From Marinobacter santoriniensis NKSG1 (GTDB taxonomy: Bacteria; Pseudomonadota; Gammaproteobacteria; Pseudomonadales; Oleiphilaceae): a stretch of DNA of 64,000 nt. Position 1 is the first letter of the stretch; every line of letters begins with the position of its first letter. The position numbers were made by a program, and so were the translations under genes. Below, in pieces: positions 9,063 through 17,240 of this stretch. The stretch spans positions 248,001 to 312,000 of the forward strand of contig NZ_APAT01000005.1 of the NCBI RefSeq assembly GCF_000347775.1, given 5' to 3'. The notes under the pieces were generated by a model, which had not been told where the DNA came from, ran no database searches, and was given only the letters and a program-made list of their open reading frames with translations.

Positions 9063-9265
9063 GATCGTTCCCTCTGCATTCCTTCCATTTTGACCGTCCT
9101 GATGTCTTCATTTGTAGCAGTAAAATTACCGCCACGCGCGGGACCGCATCTGGAAAGATCGTTCGTCGCAGTTCAGAGGGCTTCTTTCAGGGAACAAACG
9201 GTGTTCAGGCGGATAACCGCTATGCTTAGGAGAGAGCAAACTCATAACCGATAGAGTAACCAACC

Positions 9266-10759
9266 ATGACACCTGAACTGCCAACAATGCCAGAGTTCCG
9301 GCTGGAAACCGACCATCGGGTACCAGCTTCCTGGGATTTCGACATCGGTGTGAGCCTGGTGCTCCTGGTGCCTGAAAAACATCCCGAGGTTCTGGCGAAT
9401 ACCCCCTGGGCCGATTTCCTGAAACTGCGCCTCGCCGATTTCCCGGACGATACCAGTCCGATCATGATTTCCGGTCCCAAAGGTACCCGTGCCGGTATTG
9501 CACAGATATCGGATAACGTCAGTGCGTTCAAGGCACTGAGCCAGGCAAGAGCGCTGATCACTCCTCTTATGACGGAGCGCTCCCATATGATCAAGGTAAT
9601 CAGCCTGCTGGGTCAGTCGCAACGTGCCTGTGTGATGGCCGAAGCGCTGGTTGCGGCCGCCTGTGCGGCTCTTTTTCAACTGCCGAAAATCTCGGATTCT
9701 GCCTCCGACAAATTCCCCCTGGCGGCCATGTACTTCTATGGCGATTTCGAAGGCGCTGACTTTGCCCGCGCCAGGGCCACGGCCGAAGGCAACAATATGG
9801 CGCGCTGGCTGACCCAGCTGCCGGGGAACTATCTGACTCCGGGGATATACCACGATTACGCTGAAGCACTGGCAGAGGAAGAAGGATGGGACGTTGAATT
9901 CTATAATCTGAACCAGTTGAAACGGCTGGGGGCCGGCGCTTTCCTGTCCGTGGTCGAGGCAAGCCCTGTGCGGGACGCCGGCATACTTCGGCTGCGCTAT
10001 CGACCAAACGGAGCGCAAGAGCATCCACTTGCTCTGGTCGGCAAAGGCATCTGCTTCGACACCGGAGGCAGCAACCTCAAGGTGGGCGGCAGTATGCTGG
10101 GTATGCACGGCGATATGCAGGGCAGCGCCGTGGCCCTTGGAACGCTTCTGGCCCTGACCCGCCTGAAATTTGCCCACCCGGTAGACTGCTGGCTGGCGCT
10201 GGCGGAGAACCACATCGGGTCAAGAGCCGTGAAGTGCAATGACGTCGTTACCGCATTGAATGGCACCACCATCGAACTGATCAATACCGATGCCGAGGGC
10301 CGCTTGGTGCTCGCCGACACCCTGGCTCTGGCCTGCCGGGAAGAGCCGAGAGCCATTCTGGATTACGCCACCCTGACCGGTGCCGTCGTCGCAGCGCTCG
10401 GCCAACGCATGGCCGGTGCCATCACCAACCGGCGTGAGTGGGTGGAACCCCTCATCCAGGCGGGGGAGCAATGCGGTGAACGGATCTGGCCCTTCCCCTA
10501 TGAGGACGATTACGACGAAGACCTCAAATCCGAAGTCGCCGATACTCTCCAGTGCCGGACAACCGGCGCGGGCGACCACATCTATGCGGCCCGCTTGCTC
10601 GGAAAATTCGTGGATAAATCCGTTGGCTGGGTTCATGTCGACATGGCCTCAACCGGCACCCATAAGGGCGGGCTGGCTCAGATTCCCAGCGACATCCAGG
10701 GGTTCGGAGTGCGTTTCGGGGTTGAATGGCTCAGCCGGATTGCCGAGGGGCCCAGCTGA
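9266..10759 (+). CDS. M17 leucyl aminopeptidase family protein
   Basis: 497-residue cytosolic metallo-aminopeptidase. The C-terminal catalytic domain has GKGICFDTGGSNLK (metal-binding Lys and Asp), MHGDMQG (metal Asp) and the family signature NTDAEGRLVLADTL (Asp and Glu ligands, catalytic Arg). The N-terminal domain is divergent. FDTGGSNLK and GDMQGS differ slightly from the PepA pattern and resemble PepB/M17-subgroup proteins. No strong Shine-Dalgarno precedes the ATG: GGAGAGAG lies about 30 bp upstream, so the start is the least certain part. It releases N-terminal amino acids from peptides; the natural substrate is unknown. Confidence 0.9.
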   Translation: MTPELPTMPEFRLETDHRVPASWDFDIGVSLVLLVPEKHPEVLANTPWADFLKLRLADFPDDTSPIMISGPKGTRAGIAQISDNVSAFKALSQARALITPLMTERSHMIKVISLLGQSQRACVMAEALVAAACAALFQLPKISDSASDKFPLAAMYFYGDFEGADFARARATAEGNNMARWLTQLPGNYLTPGIYHDYAEALAEEEGWDVEFYNLNQLKRLGAGAFLSVVEASPVRDAGILRLRYRPNGAQEHPLALVGKGICFDTGGSNLKVGGSMLGMHGDMQGSAVALGTLLALTRLKFAHPVDCWLALAENHIGSRAVKCNDVVTALNGTTIELINTDAEGRLVLADTLALACREEPRAILDYATLTGAVVAALGQRMAGAITNRREWVEPLIQAGEQCGERIWPFPYEDDYDEDLKSEVADTLQCRTTGAGDHIYAARLLGKFVDKSVGWVHVDMASTGTHKGGLAQIPSDIQGFGVRFGVEWLSRIAEGPS

Positions 10760-10785
10760 ACCATTGGTCGGGTCCTGGAGCCTGT

Positions 10786-11751
10786 CTAAAGCCCCTGGGC
10801 GCCGCGGCGAAGCCAGTTGTGAACGAACGCCAGCTTGCGCTGCGCCGTTTGCGACAGCACAAACGGATAAAGATCCGACAGTCCCATGGAGCGATTAACG
10901 TGGTTGACCCGGATCGCCAGCGAGGCGGCAACATGGATCAGTCGTGCCGTGTCCGGCTCCGAGTACGGGTCCCATTGCGGGCCGGGCACTTCCTGTGAGG
11001 ACAGCCCGGAAGAAATAAAACTGTCGGTGATGTCGGTCAGGTGAAGCAGGTGTGCTGCCGTCTCGGCCCAGTCCTCGTGGGGGTGCGCGGAGGCATAGGA
11101 GGTGAGGTAATACTCCCGCCAGTCGGCTGGTGGCCCGTTGTAATAGTGATGCTCCAGCGCCGACGGGTAATCAACCCGTTCGTCACCGAACGTGTTCCGA
11201 AACGCTTCCAGAAAGTCCTCCCGCAGGCTCAGGCGCCACCAGAGCATGTGGGAGATCTCGTGGCGCATATGGCCGACCATGGTTCGGTAGGGTTCCTGAA
11301 GGGCCTGGCGACGGGTCGTCCGCACGACCGGGTCCGCCTCCGCGACACTGATGGTAACCACGCCGTTGGCGTGCCCCATGGCCACCGGTGTCAGTCCCTC
11401 GGCCAGCATATGAAAGACCGGACGTGTGCCCGGGTCTTCCGGCCGGAACCAGTGCCAGCGCCCGAGGTTATCGAGTGTCCAGCGCTTTGCCGCTTCGGTG
11501 GTTGCCCAATTGGACATGGCATTGGCAATGCTGGGGTCCGGTGCCAGCGCTGTCATCTCGCAGGAACGGCAGAATGCGCCTTCCCTGGGCGCAATCCAGT
11601 TGCACCCGATGATCTCCCGGTTGGCACAGAACGGCCGCATGGGCAGGAATTCCCTGGCCTGAGGATCGTAGGCAACAGGCATGCCGTCTGCGGTGGTCAG
11701 GTTATCGAACCAGAGTGATCCGGACCCAACGGGATTGGAAAATACCTTCAT
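10786..11751 (-). CDS. putative zinc-binding metallopeptidase (DUF2248 type)
   Basis: 321 residues. An N-terminal zinc ribbon with four cysteines (RPFCANREIIGC … FCRSCE, about residues 42-65) is followed by a predicted gluzincin-like core with HEISH, a match to HExxH, near residue 164, and further His/Glu residues (HPHEDWAETAAHLLH). This plan fits the DUF2248 'putative zinc-binding metallopeptidase' family. No signal peptide is visible, so it is probably cytoplasmic. It is 23 bp downstream of a DUF2750 gene on the same strand and probably co-transcribed. Its substrate is unknown. Confidence 0.85.
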   Translation of the reverse strand: MKVFSNPVGSGSLWFDNLTTADGMPVAYDPQAREFLPMRPFCANREIIGCNWIAPREGAFCRSCEMTALAPDPSIANAMSNWATTEAAKRWTLDNLGRWHWFRPEDPGTRPVFHMLAEGLTPVAMGHANGVVTISVAEADPVVRTTRRQALQEPYRTMVGHMRHEISHMLWWRLSLREDFLEAFRNTFGDERVDYPSALEHHYYNGPPADWREYYLTSYASAHPHEDWAETAAHLLHLTDITDSFISSGLSSQEVPGPQWDPYSEPDTARLIHVAASLAIRVNHVNRSMGLSDLYPFVLSQTAQRKLAFVHNWLRRGAQGL

Positions 11752-11774
11752 AGTGCACCTGCTCCTCCAGCGGA

Positions 11775-12158
11775 TCAGAAGCTCGACATGTCATCCTGAA
11801 GATCGCGTTTCAGCTCTTCCGCCCCGGTGATCCAGAGTGTGTCATCCACCCCCGGAAACACGCCAACTTCAAGCCCGTCCCGGGTCAGCCCCGGCACCCA
11901 CTTCCGGAAGAAATCCGGCATCGAAATGCTTTTCGGGGACAGATCGTCGGAGCCTTTGGCATACCCGGCGGCAAAGGCCTCACTGGGCCAGACCGGCAGA
12001 TAGGCCACGCCGTCTTCCTCCGAAACGATCTTCAGAAAACGGTTATCCGCATTGACCAGTATCCAGACCTCGCGCTCTTCGAGTACCTCATTCAGGAAAT
12101 AGTCGTAGCGGCCCTCGCCATCCATCTCGAGTATTTGCGCTAACGGGTCACTGCTCAT
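11775..12158 (-). CDS. DUF2750 domain protein
   Basis: 127-residue acidic soluble protein, the length of a stand-alone DUF2750 domain. It has the typical core: a YFLNEVLEEREVWIL helix-strand, a stretch around YLPVWPSEAFA, and a DGLEVGVFPG strand near the C-terminus. The family has no known activity. It sits directly upstream of the zinc peptidase gene, which is the only clue to a shared process. Confidence 0.75.
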   Translation of the reverse strand: MSSDPLAQILEMDGEGRYDYFLNEVLEEREVWILVNADNRFLKIVSEEDGVAYLPVWPSEAFAAGYAKGSDDLSPKSISMPDFFRKWVPGLTRDGLEVGVFPGVDDTLWITGAEELKRDLQDDMSSF

Positions 12159-12266
12159 GGGGGCTCCAGGTTTTTGAAGAAGGTTGTCGGGCTGTCAGAA
12201 CATCAGCGTAACACGTAGCGGGGGCCAGATGAGCCGTCCAGATCGATCGGGCCAATATCTTTTATG

Positions 12267-14903
12267 TCACCGTAAAAGTCGCCAGTAGCTGCCGGCGGAT
12301 AAGGCGGCGATATCCGCCAGAATCAGAAGCAGGGAAGACTCGCCCGGATAGGCGATGTAGCGTGACTCCCAGACCGGGTGGAACTTGGCCTTGAAGGAGC
12401 GGATGCCCCCGAAATTGTAAAAGGACTCACCGTGCCGGTAGATGATCCGGCCGAGACGCGCCCACACGGGAGAAACCGGAGACACTTCCAGGCCGGACAG
12501 CGGCGCCATGCCGAGATTGAACCACTGGTAGCCCTGCGCCTGTCCCCAGAGAAACAGGTGGGCGAACAACCCATCCATCGCGCTCCGGGGTGCGAAAGAG
12601 GCGAAACGCATCAAATCCACCGAAAGCTCTTCTCCGGAGGGGCCGCACAGGAGGTTGGCAAAGGCGAGAATGCGGCCCTCCTGCTCAAGAACGGCCACGG
12701 GCATGTGTGAGAGGTAATCGGCATCGAAAAAGCCCAGTGAAAATCCCTTCTCGCTCGCTGATTTGCTGGCCAGCCAGTCGTCAGAAACGGCCTTGAGCTG
12801 AGGCATGATAGCGGGCACCTCGGCGGCATCGACGATCCGGAAATCAACGTGCTCTTTGGCCAACCGGTTGATGGCCAGCCTGAGGTCCCGGTATCGCCGG
12901 CCTTGCAGTGAGAAGCCCTCCAGGGGGACCCGTGCCTCTTCACCAAGCTTCGCGAAGCTCATGCCCAGCTCCGCATAAAGGAACAACTGCTGCGGTTTGA
13001 CCTGGTAGAACACCGGCACCCCGCCAAAATCGTCTGCGTGTTCCACAAAGTCCCGGATCAGCGCCTGGGCAGGAACAGTGGGCCCGACCGGATCGCCCAG
13101 CGATACCCAGGTGCGGCCACGAATACCGTACATCACAAAGGCAGTGTGGTCCGGGTTGAACCACAGTGCCTTGTCCCGAAGGTAGACCAGCAGGGGCAGG
13201 GTGTCTGCCTGGGCATTGATGATGCGGGTTGCGTCTGCGATCGCCTCGTCGGAGGAGAGCTCCGCCACGGGAGACACAGGACGCAGCAGGCGCCAGAGAC
13301 CAAAACCCATCAGCGCCACCGCCGCCCCGACGCTGGCACGCAGGAACCGGGGCGCATCCTTGTTCAGCGCCACCTGCCACCACAGGTCGTTGGAATATTC
13401 GACATGCCGGAAGGTAAAGAAACCGAGCCAGATCGAACTGCCGAGGGCAGCCACAATGGCAACGATCCAGCCGGGTGAGAAGCGGCCATTAAACAACGTC
13501 GTGCTTCGGTCGAACAGGTTCCGGCAGGGGACCAGCGCGACCAGCACACAGGCGAGCACCATGGCTTCTTCCCAATCGGCGGCCTTCAGCAGACTCGCCA
13601 TGATGCCGGCCAGAAGTGCAGCAACGACAAGGTAATAACCCAGGCGGATGCGGCGTGAAATAGCCTGTGCGAGCACAAGCAGTGCGACGCCGACGAGGCT
13701 GCCAATAAAGTGCGAGGCCTCGAACAGGCCAACCGGGAGGATGTCTGCCAGCCAGAGAAGCCGTGACTGATCCGCCGGGGTTGCGCCGGATGCCAGCAAC
13801 AACAGTCCTGCCAGGAATGTGAACACGGACAGCGCCCGGGGGGCGAGTCGGGTGGAGTAGCCGCCGAGCGACTTCCCGAGAGTAACCAGCTTTTCACCCC
13901 GGTGTTGTGCTTCGTCGCCGAGCAAGACCAGCAAGGCGAACACCAGCGGAATGATGTAATAGATCAGGCGGAACAGGATCAGTGCGGCAATGATCTGATC
14001 CACGGGCAGGTAGGGCCCGAGAAACAGGAGCATGGCCCCTTCGAAAACCCCGAGGCCCCCTGGCACGTGACTGATCAGGCCAAACACCTGGGCCGCCAGA
14101 AAGGCCCCCAGCAAGGTCCCGTAAGATGGCCCGCTCTCCGGCAGGAGCGTATGGAGTACGGCGGCGGCCAGGGCCCAGTCCGCCATGGATACCAGCACCT
14201 GCTGAAACGCAACGGGCGGCGTGGGGACACGGATTTCGAAACCACGTACCTGAAACGGCGCCTTGCGTAACGCGGAAAGGACGAGATAAGCCGTCGCAAG
14301 GGCCAGACAGAGGCCGCCCAGCCACGGCACGCTGGCCCGGATGAGCCCGCTCTGAATGGGCGGGGTCGGCTGGAAGGCCAGACTCCACCCGGCCAGCGCG
14401 AGCAAGCCGAGCCAGTAGGTACTCGAATTGAAAACGATGATGCGCGCGAGGTCCGCCGCGGATACTCCCCAGCGCGAGTAGAAGCGATGTCGCACGGCGG
14501 TTCCGGACAGTACCGCGAACCCGACACTGTTGCTGATCGCATAGCTGGTCAGGGCGGTGAGGGCAATCCGGGCACGGGTGACCTGGCCACCCAGATAACG
14601 GAATGCCAGCTGGTCGTAGAGACTCAGGACCAGGTAGTTCAAAGCGGTAAACAGCAGTGCCAGCAAGAGGTGGCTGGTCGGGAGTGCGTGGAGCGCCTGC
14701 CGGACTTCCCGGTAACTCACCGACTGTAATTCACGGTGAAGAATCCAACCGGAAATAATCAGGAGCAGGGCCCCTGCCAATGGTGGCAGCCAGGCCCGTA
14801 ACCGATTCTTGAGGGCACTTGCCCGGTGTGTTTTCAATCGACTGTTACCCACGTTACGGACAGGATCCCCCGGAGAGTCTGCCACCATCACAGATGGTGG
14901 CAT
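12267..14903 (-). CDS. mprF: bifunctional lysylphosphatidylglycerol synthetase/flippase
   Basis: 878 residues, the usual MprF length. The N-terminal two thirds hold about fourteen membrane segments of the flippase domain (including VPGGLGVFEGAMLLFLGPYL). The cytoplasmic C-terminal domain (about 560-860) is the DUF2156/GNAT-like transferase with WVSLGDPVGP and WFNLGMAPLSGLE. By family it transfers an amino acid (Lys, or Ala in some homologues) from aminoacyl-tRNA to phosphatidylglycerol and flips the lipid, lowering surface charge against cationic peptides. It begins 16 bp after the COG4705-type gene. The chosen ATG lies in the 9-bp stem at 14880-14902; GTG or TTG codons about 50-65 bp further in are alternative starts. 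Confidence 0.92.
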   Translation of the reverse strand: MPPSVMVADSPGDPVRNVGNSRLKTHRASALKNRLRAWLPPLAGALLLIISGWILHRELQSVSYREVRQALHALPTSHLLLALLFTALNYLVLSLYDQLAFRYLGGQVTRARIALTALTSYAISNSVGFAVLSGTAVRHRFYSRWGVSAADLARIIVFNSSTYWLGLLALAGWSLAFQPTPPIQSGLIRASVPWLGGLCLALATAYLVLSALRKAPFQVRGFEIRVPTPPVAFQQVLVSMADWALAAAVLHTLLPESGPSYGTLLGAFLAAQVFGLISHVPGGLGVFEGAMLLFLGPYLPVDQIIAALILFRLIYYIIPLVFALLVLLGDEAQHRGEKLVTLGKSLGGYSTRLAPRALSVFTFLAGLLLLASGATPADQSRLLWLADILPVGLFEASHFIGSLVGVALLVLAQAISRRIRLGYYLVVAALLAGIMASLLKAADWEEAMVLACVLVALVPCRNLFDRSTTLFNGRFSPGWIVAIVAALGSSIWLGFFTFRHVEYSNDLWWQVALNKDAPRFLRASVGAAVALMGFGLWRLLRPVSPVAELSSDEAIADATRIINAQADTLPLLVYLRDKALWFNPDHTAFVMYGIRGRTWVSLGDPVGPTVPAQALIRDFVEHADDFGGVPVFYQVKPQQLFLYAELGMSFAKLGEEARVPLEGFSLQGRRYRDLRLAINRLAKEHVDFRIVDAAEVPAIMPQLKAVSDDWLASKSASEKGFSLGFFDADYLSHMPVAVLEQEGRILAFANLLCGPSGEELSVDLMRFASFAPRSAMDGLFAHLFLWGQAQGYQWFNLGMAPLSGLEVSPVSPVWARLGRIIYRHGESFYNFGGIRSFKAKFHPVWESRYIAYPGESSLLLILADIAALSAGSYWRLLR
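14880..14902 (-). promoter_or_regulatory. hairpin covering the mprF start
   Basis: TGCCACCAT (14880-14888) and ATGGTGGCA (14894-14902) are perfectly complementary around a 5-base loop. On the mprF mRNA the stem takes in two bases of the annotated ATG and the first codons, just after the upstream gene's stop. It could limit translation unless opened by ribosomes finishing the upstream gene, or it could mean that the true start lies downstream. Confidence 0.45.
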
Positions 14904-14919
14904 GGATACCGTTAGGTGG

Positions 14920-15714
14920 CTAGCTGGTGGGGACCAATTCCCGGTCTTTGCCGGTCAGTGTCATCCAGGCGACGACCGCTGCAATGACCCCGAGGAAGAT
15001 CAGGCTGGTATCGATGGTGCCGAAGCCCAGTCCACCATAGTTCACCGGCTGTGAAAGCATGTCACCAAACGAAGCGCCCAGTGGCCGAGTCAGGATGTAC
15101 ACCAGCCAGAAGGCAAGAATGGCATCGAGGCCCAGCAGAAAATACCCGATCGAGAGCGACAGGATAATACTTCCGAAAAGAACCCCCGTTGCCATGTAGC
15201 CCAGTCCGAACTGCTCGGAAACCAGATCGCCGGCGGCAGTGCCCAGTGCGAAGGTAAACAGGATCGCCAGCCAATAGAAGGCTTCCCGGCGCGTGGTCAC
15301 AATCGTGTGGATCGAAAGCGTGCCCTCGCTCCGGTACCAGGCGGCAAAGGTCGCGGCCAGCAACGCGCTGAACGCAACGGTACAGGTCACCAGACTCACC
15401 CCGAGGTTGTCGACGAGGTTATCGGTGATGAGGGTGCCGACGATGGAGATCAGGACCACCGCTGACCAGTAGGTCCAGGGAACGTATCGCTTCCGGGAGA
15501 ACTGAAGGACCAGGGCAGCGATTAGCACGCCGGTCATGATGAGAGACGTGGTGGTCAGGCCTAACCCGAGGTTGACTGCCAGGTAGTCGGCAGCGGTTTC
15601 CCCCATGGTGACGGCCATGAGTTTGATGATCCAGAATCCCGCCGTTACCTGGGGGACCCGGTTCGGACGGAGGTCGCCCTTTGTGCTCTGATACGTCTCG
15701 GTATTTGTCGTCAT
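14920..15714 (-). CDS. COG4705-type membrane protein with four-fold W-x9-G-x4-D repeat
   Basis: 264-residue integral membrane protein with about eight hydrophobic segments. An exact motif W-x9-G-x4-D occurs four times: W28/G38/D43, W83/G93/D98, W148/G158/D163 and W203/G213/D218, each preceded by an aromatic residue. The spacing of 55, 65 and 55 residues implies a duplicated duplication. The first three repeats continue with glycine seven residues after the Asp. The resemblance to COG4705 proteins is from memory; no function is established. The four membrane aspartates suggest a pore, ion or proton path, which is inference. It lies between a secreted protein and mprF in one operon, divergent from a two-component system. 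Confidence 0.8.
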   Translation of the reverse strand: MTTNTETYQSTKGDLRPNRVPQVTAGFWIIKLMAVTMGETAADYLAVNLGLGLTTTSLIMTGVLIAALVLQFSRKRYVPWTYWSAVVLISIVGTLITDNLVDNLGVSLVTCTVAFSALLAATFAAWYRSEGTLSIHTIVTTRREAFYWLAILFTFALGTAAGDLVSEQFGLGYMATGVLFGSIILSLSIGYFLLGLDAILAFWLVYILTRPLGASFGDMLSQPVNYGGLGFGTIDTSLIFLGVIAAVVAWMTLTGKDRELVPTS

Positions 15715-15729
15715 CGTGTATGCCTCCGT

Positions 15730-16383
15730 TCAGAGAGATTGTTTGGCCAGTGCGAGTGCCTGGGCAGAGAAGCGATCCGAGCGAACGTCATCGTCAGCGT
15801 TGCAGCGCTCCGTGGCCTGACTCTGCAGCGTCCTGGCCTGCTTGAGATTGGCATCGGAAAACGCGCCCTGATCGAAGACATCCCGGAGATCCCGGAGCAT
15901 GACCTCGCAGGGCAGGGGGTGCCCGCCGGCGTCGGTAACGGCGATGCCCGCGATCGACTGGATACCCGCACCGGGGGCGTTGTTTCCGGGGTTGGCAAGG
16001 GTTTTCGACAGGTTGTCGAGCGCCTGGTTAACCCGTGGTACGGTCGGACTGGTCGTTCTCAATTCCGCAAATGCCTTGTCCGCTGCGGCGTCAACGTTGC
16101 CCCAGGCGGAGGGTGCCTGGGGACGAAGTTTTGATTCCTCGTCATCCCATTTGGTCTCGAATCGCGTGATGCGCTTCTCCGCAGCCGTCATGTCACCTTT
16201 CGAGGCCAGCTTCCGTGTTTCTTCTACAATGGATTCGTACTCGGAAAGATCCCCGAGCGATCGGTTGGCCGAATGGCTGGAGCCGTCTGCGGATTGGCTC
16301 TCGGTGTGATGCGTCACCTCTATCGTCGAAAATGCAATCACAGGAACCGCGATCAGAAAGGCGGCGAGCAGGAATTGCTTCAT
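15730..16383 (-). CDS. secreted protein of unknown function, first gene of the mprF operon
   Basis: 217 residues beginning with a signal peptide (KQFLLAAFLIAVPVIAFS). It is followed by a serine-rich segment and a helical region around ETRKLASKGDMTAAEKRITRFETKWDD that resembles periplasmic helical-bundle sensors. Two cysteines (PCEVML and ERCNAD) could form a disulfide. ATG at 16383 is chosen because it begins the signal peptide; in-frame codons upstream are only the intergenic region read through. The stop lies 15 bp before the COG4705-type gene. It is the first gene transcribed away from the regulator, so it is a good candidate target of that system. I do not recognise a named family. Confidence 0.75.
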   Translation of the reverse strand: MKQFLLAAFLIAVPVIAFSTIEVTHHTESQSADGSSHSANRSLGDLSEYESIVEETRKLASKGDMTAAEKRITRFETKWDDEESKLRPQAPSAWGNVDAAADKAFAELRTTSPTVPRVNQALDNLSKTLANPGNNAPGAGIQSIAGIAVTDAGGHPLPCEVMLRDLRDVFDQGAFSDANLKQARTLQSQATERCNADDDVRSDRFSAQALALAKQSL

Positions 16384-16454
16384 CGGATACTCCGTTGTGT
16401 GTGAATGTCGGAGTTCAGTTATATCCGCTTTGAAATACCTGCCGCTGAAAGGCT

Positions 16455-16472
16455 CTATACAAATCTGTATAG
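16455..16472. promoter_or_regulatory. palindromic operator candidate in the two-component divergon
   Basis: CTATACA-aatc-TGTATAG is a perfect 7-bp inverted repeat in the 185-bp region between the secreted-protein gene and the response-regulator gene. A weaker pair GAATAT (16478-16483) and ATATTC (16498-16503) lies 5 bp to its right. The position suits control of both divergent units. OmpR-type regulators usually bind direct repeats, so the binding protein may be another factor. Confidence 0.5.
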
Positions 16473-16568
16473 AAAGCGAATATCCAGGGCGGACGCTATA
16501 TTCGGAGTGCGTTTTCTGGCTAAATCCCGGTCTGTGTGACAGCAATTGCGTGAAGGGGTGGGGAACCG

Positions 16569-17240
16569 TTGAAGATTCTGGTAATCGAGGACGATCAGCT
16601 GACAGGCCCATACATCGCCGACGGTCTCAGGGAGGAGGGGCATGTTGTGGATCTGGTCGCCGATGGTTCACAGGGGTTGATGGAAGCGGCGGCCCGGAAA
16701 TACGACCTCCTGATCGTGGACCGCATGCTTCCCGGGCTGGATGGCACATCGATTGTGCGTACCCTGCGGGGTGCCAAATCCCCGGTGCCCATTCTGATCC
16801 TGACGTCCCTGGATGGCGTCAGCGACCGGATCGAGGGCCTGAATGCCGGTGCCGATGACTATCTGGTCAAGCCGTTCGCGTTCGGGGAACTCTCAGCGCG
16901 GGTAGCGGCGCTGGGCCGTCGCCCGCCGCCGTCTGAGGAACCCGTGGTGCTGGCCGCCGGCGATCTTGAAATGAACCTGCTTTCGCGCAAGGTGACCCGC
17001 GCCGGTGTCGAGATTGATCTGCTGCCCCGCGAATTCGCCCTGCTGGAGTGCCTGCTTCGGCGAAAGGGACGGGTTCAGACCCGGACGATGCTGCTGGAAG
17101 CCGTGTGGGACCTCAGTTTCGACCCGCAGACCAACGTGGTGGAAACTCACATCAGCCGGCTCAGGTCCAAGGTTGATAAACCCTTCCAGAGAGATCTGAT
17201 CGAAACCGTCCGCGGCTCCGGTTACCGGATAGCAGGATGA
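16569..17240 (+). CDS. OmpR/PhoB-type response regulator
   Basis: 223 residues. The receiver domain has the acidic pair ED near residue 7, phospho-acceptor Asp51 (VDRMLPGLDG), the switch Thr in LTSLDG and Lys in LVKPFAFGEL. It is followed by a winged-helix DNA-binding domain (about 125-222) ending VRGSGYRI. Translation starts at TTG (16569) behind a G-rich stretch, GGGGTGGGG; there is no ATG that would preserve the receiver start KILVIEDD. It overlaps the sensor kinase by 4 bp. It probably controls itself and the divergent operon ending in mprF. Confidence 0.93.
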   Translation: MKILVIEDDQLTGPYIADGLREEGHVVDLVADGSQGLMEAAARKYDLLIVDRMLPGLDGTSIVRTLRGAKSPVPILILTSLDGVSDRIEGLNAGADDYLVKPFAFGELSARVAALGRRPPPSEEPVVLAAGDLEMNLLSRKVTRAGVEIDLLPREFALLECLLRRKGRVQTRTMLLEAVWDLSFDPQTNVVETHISRLRSKVDKPFQRDLIETVRGSGYRIAG

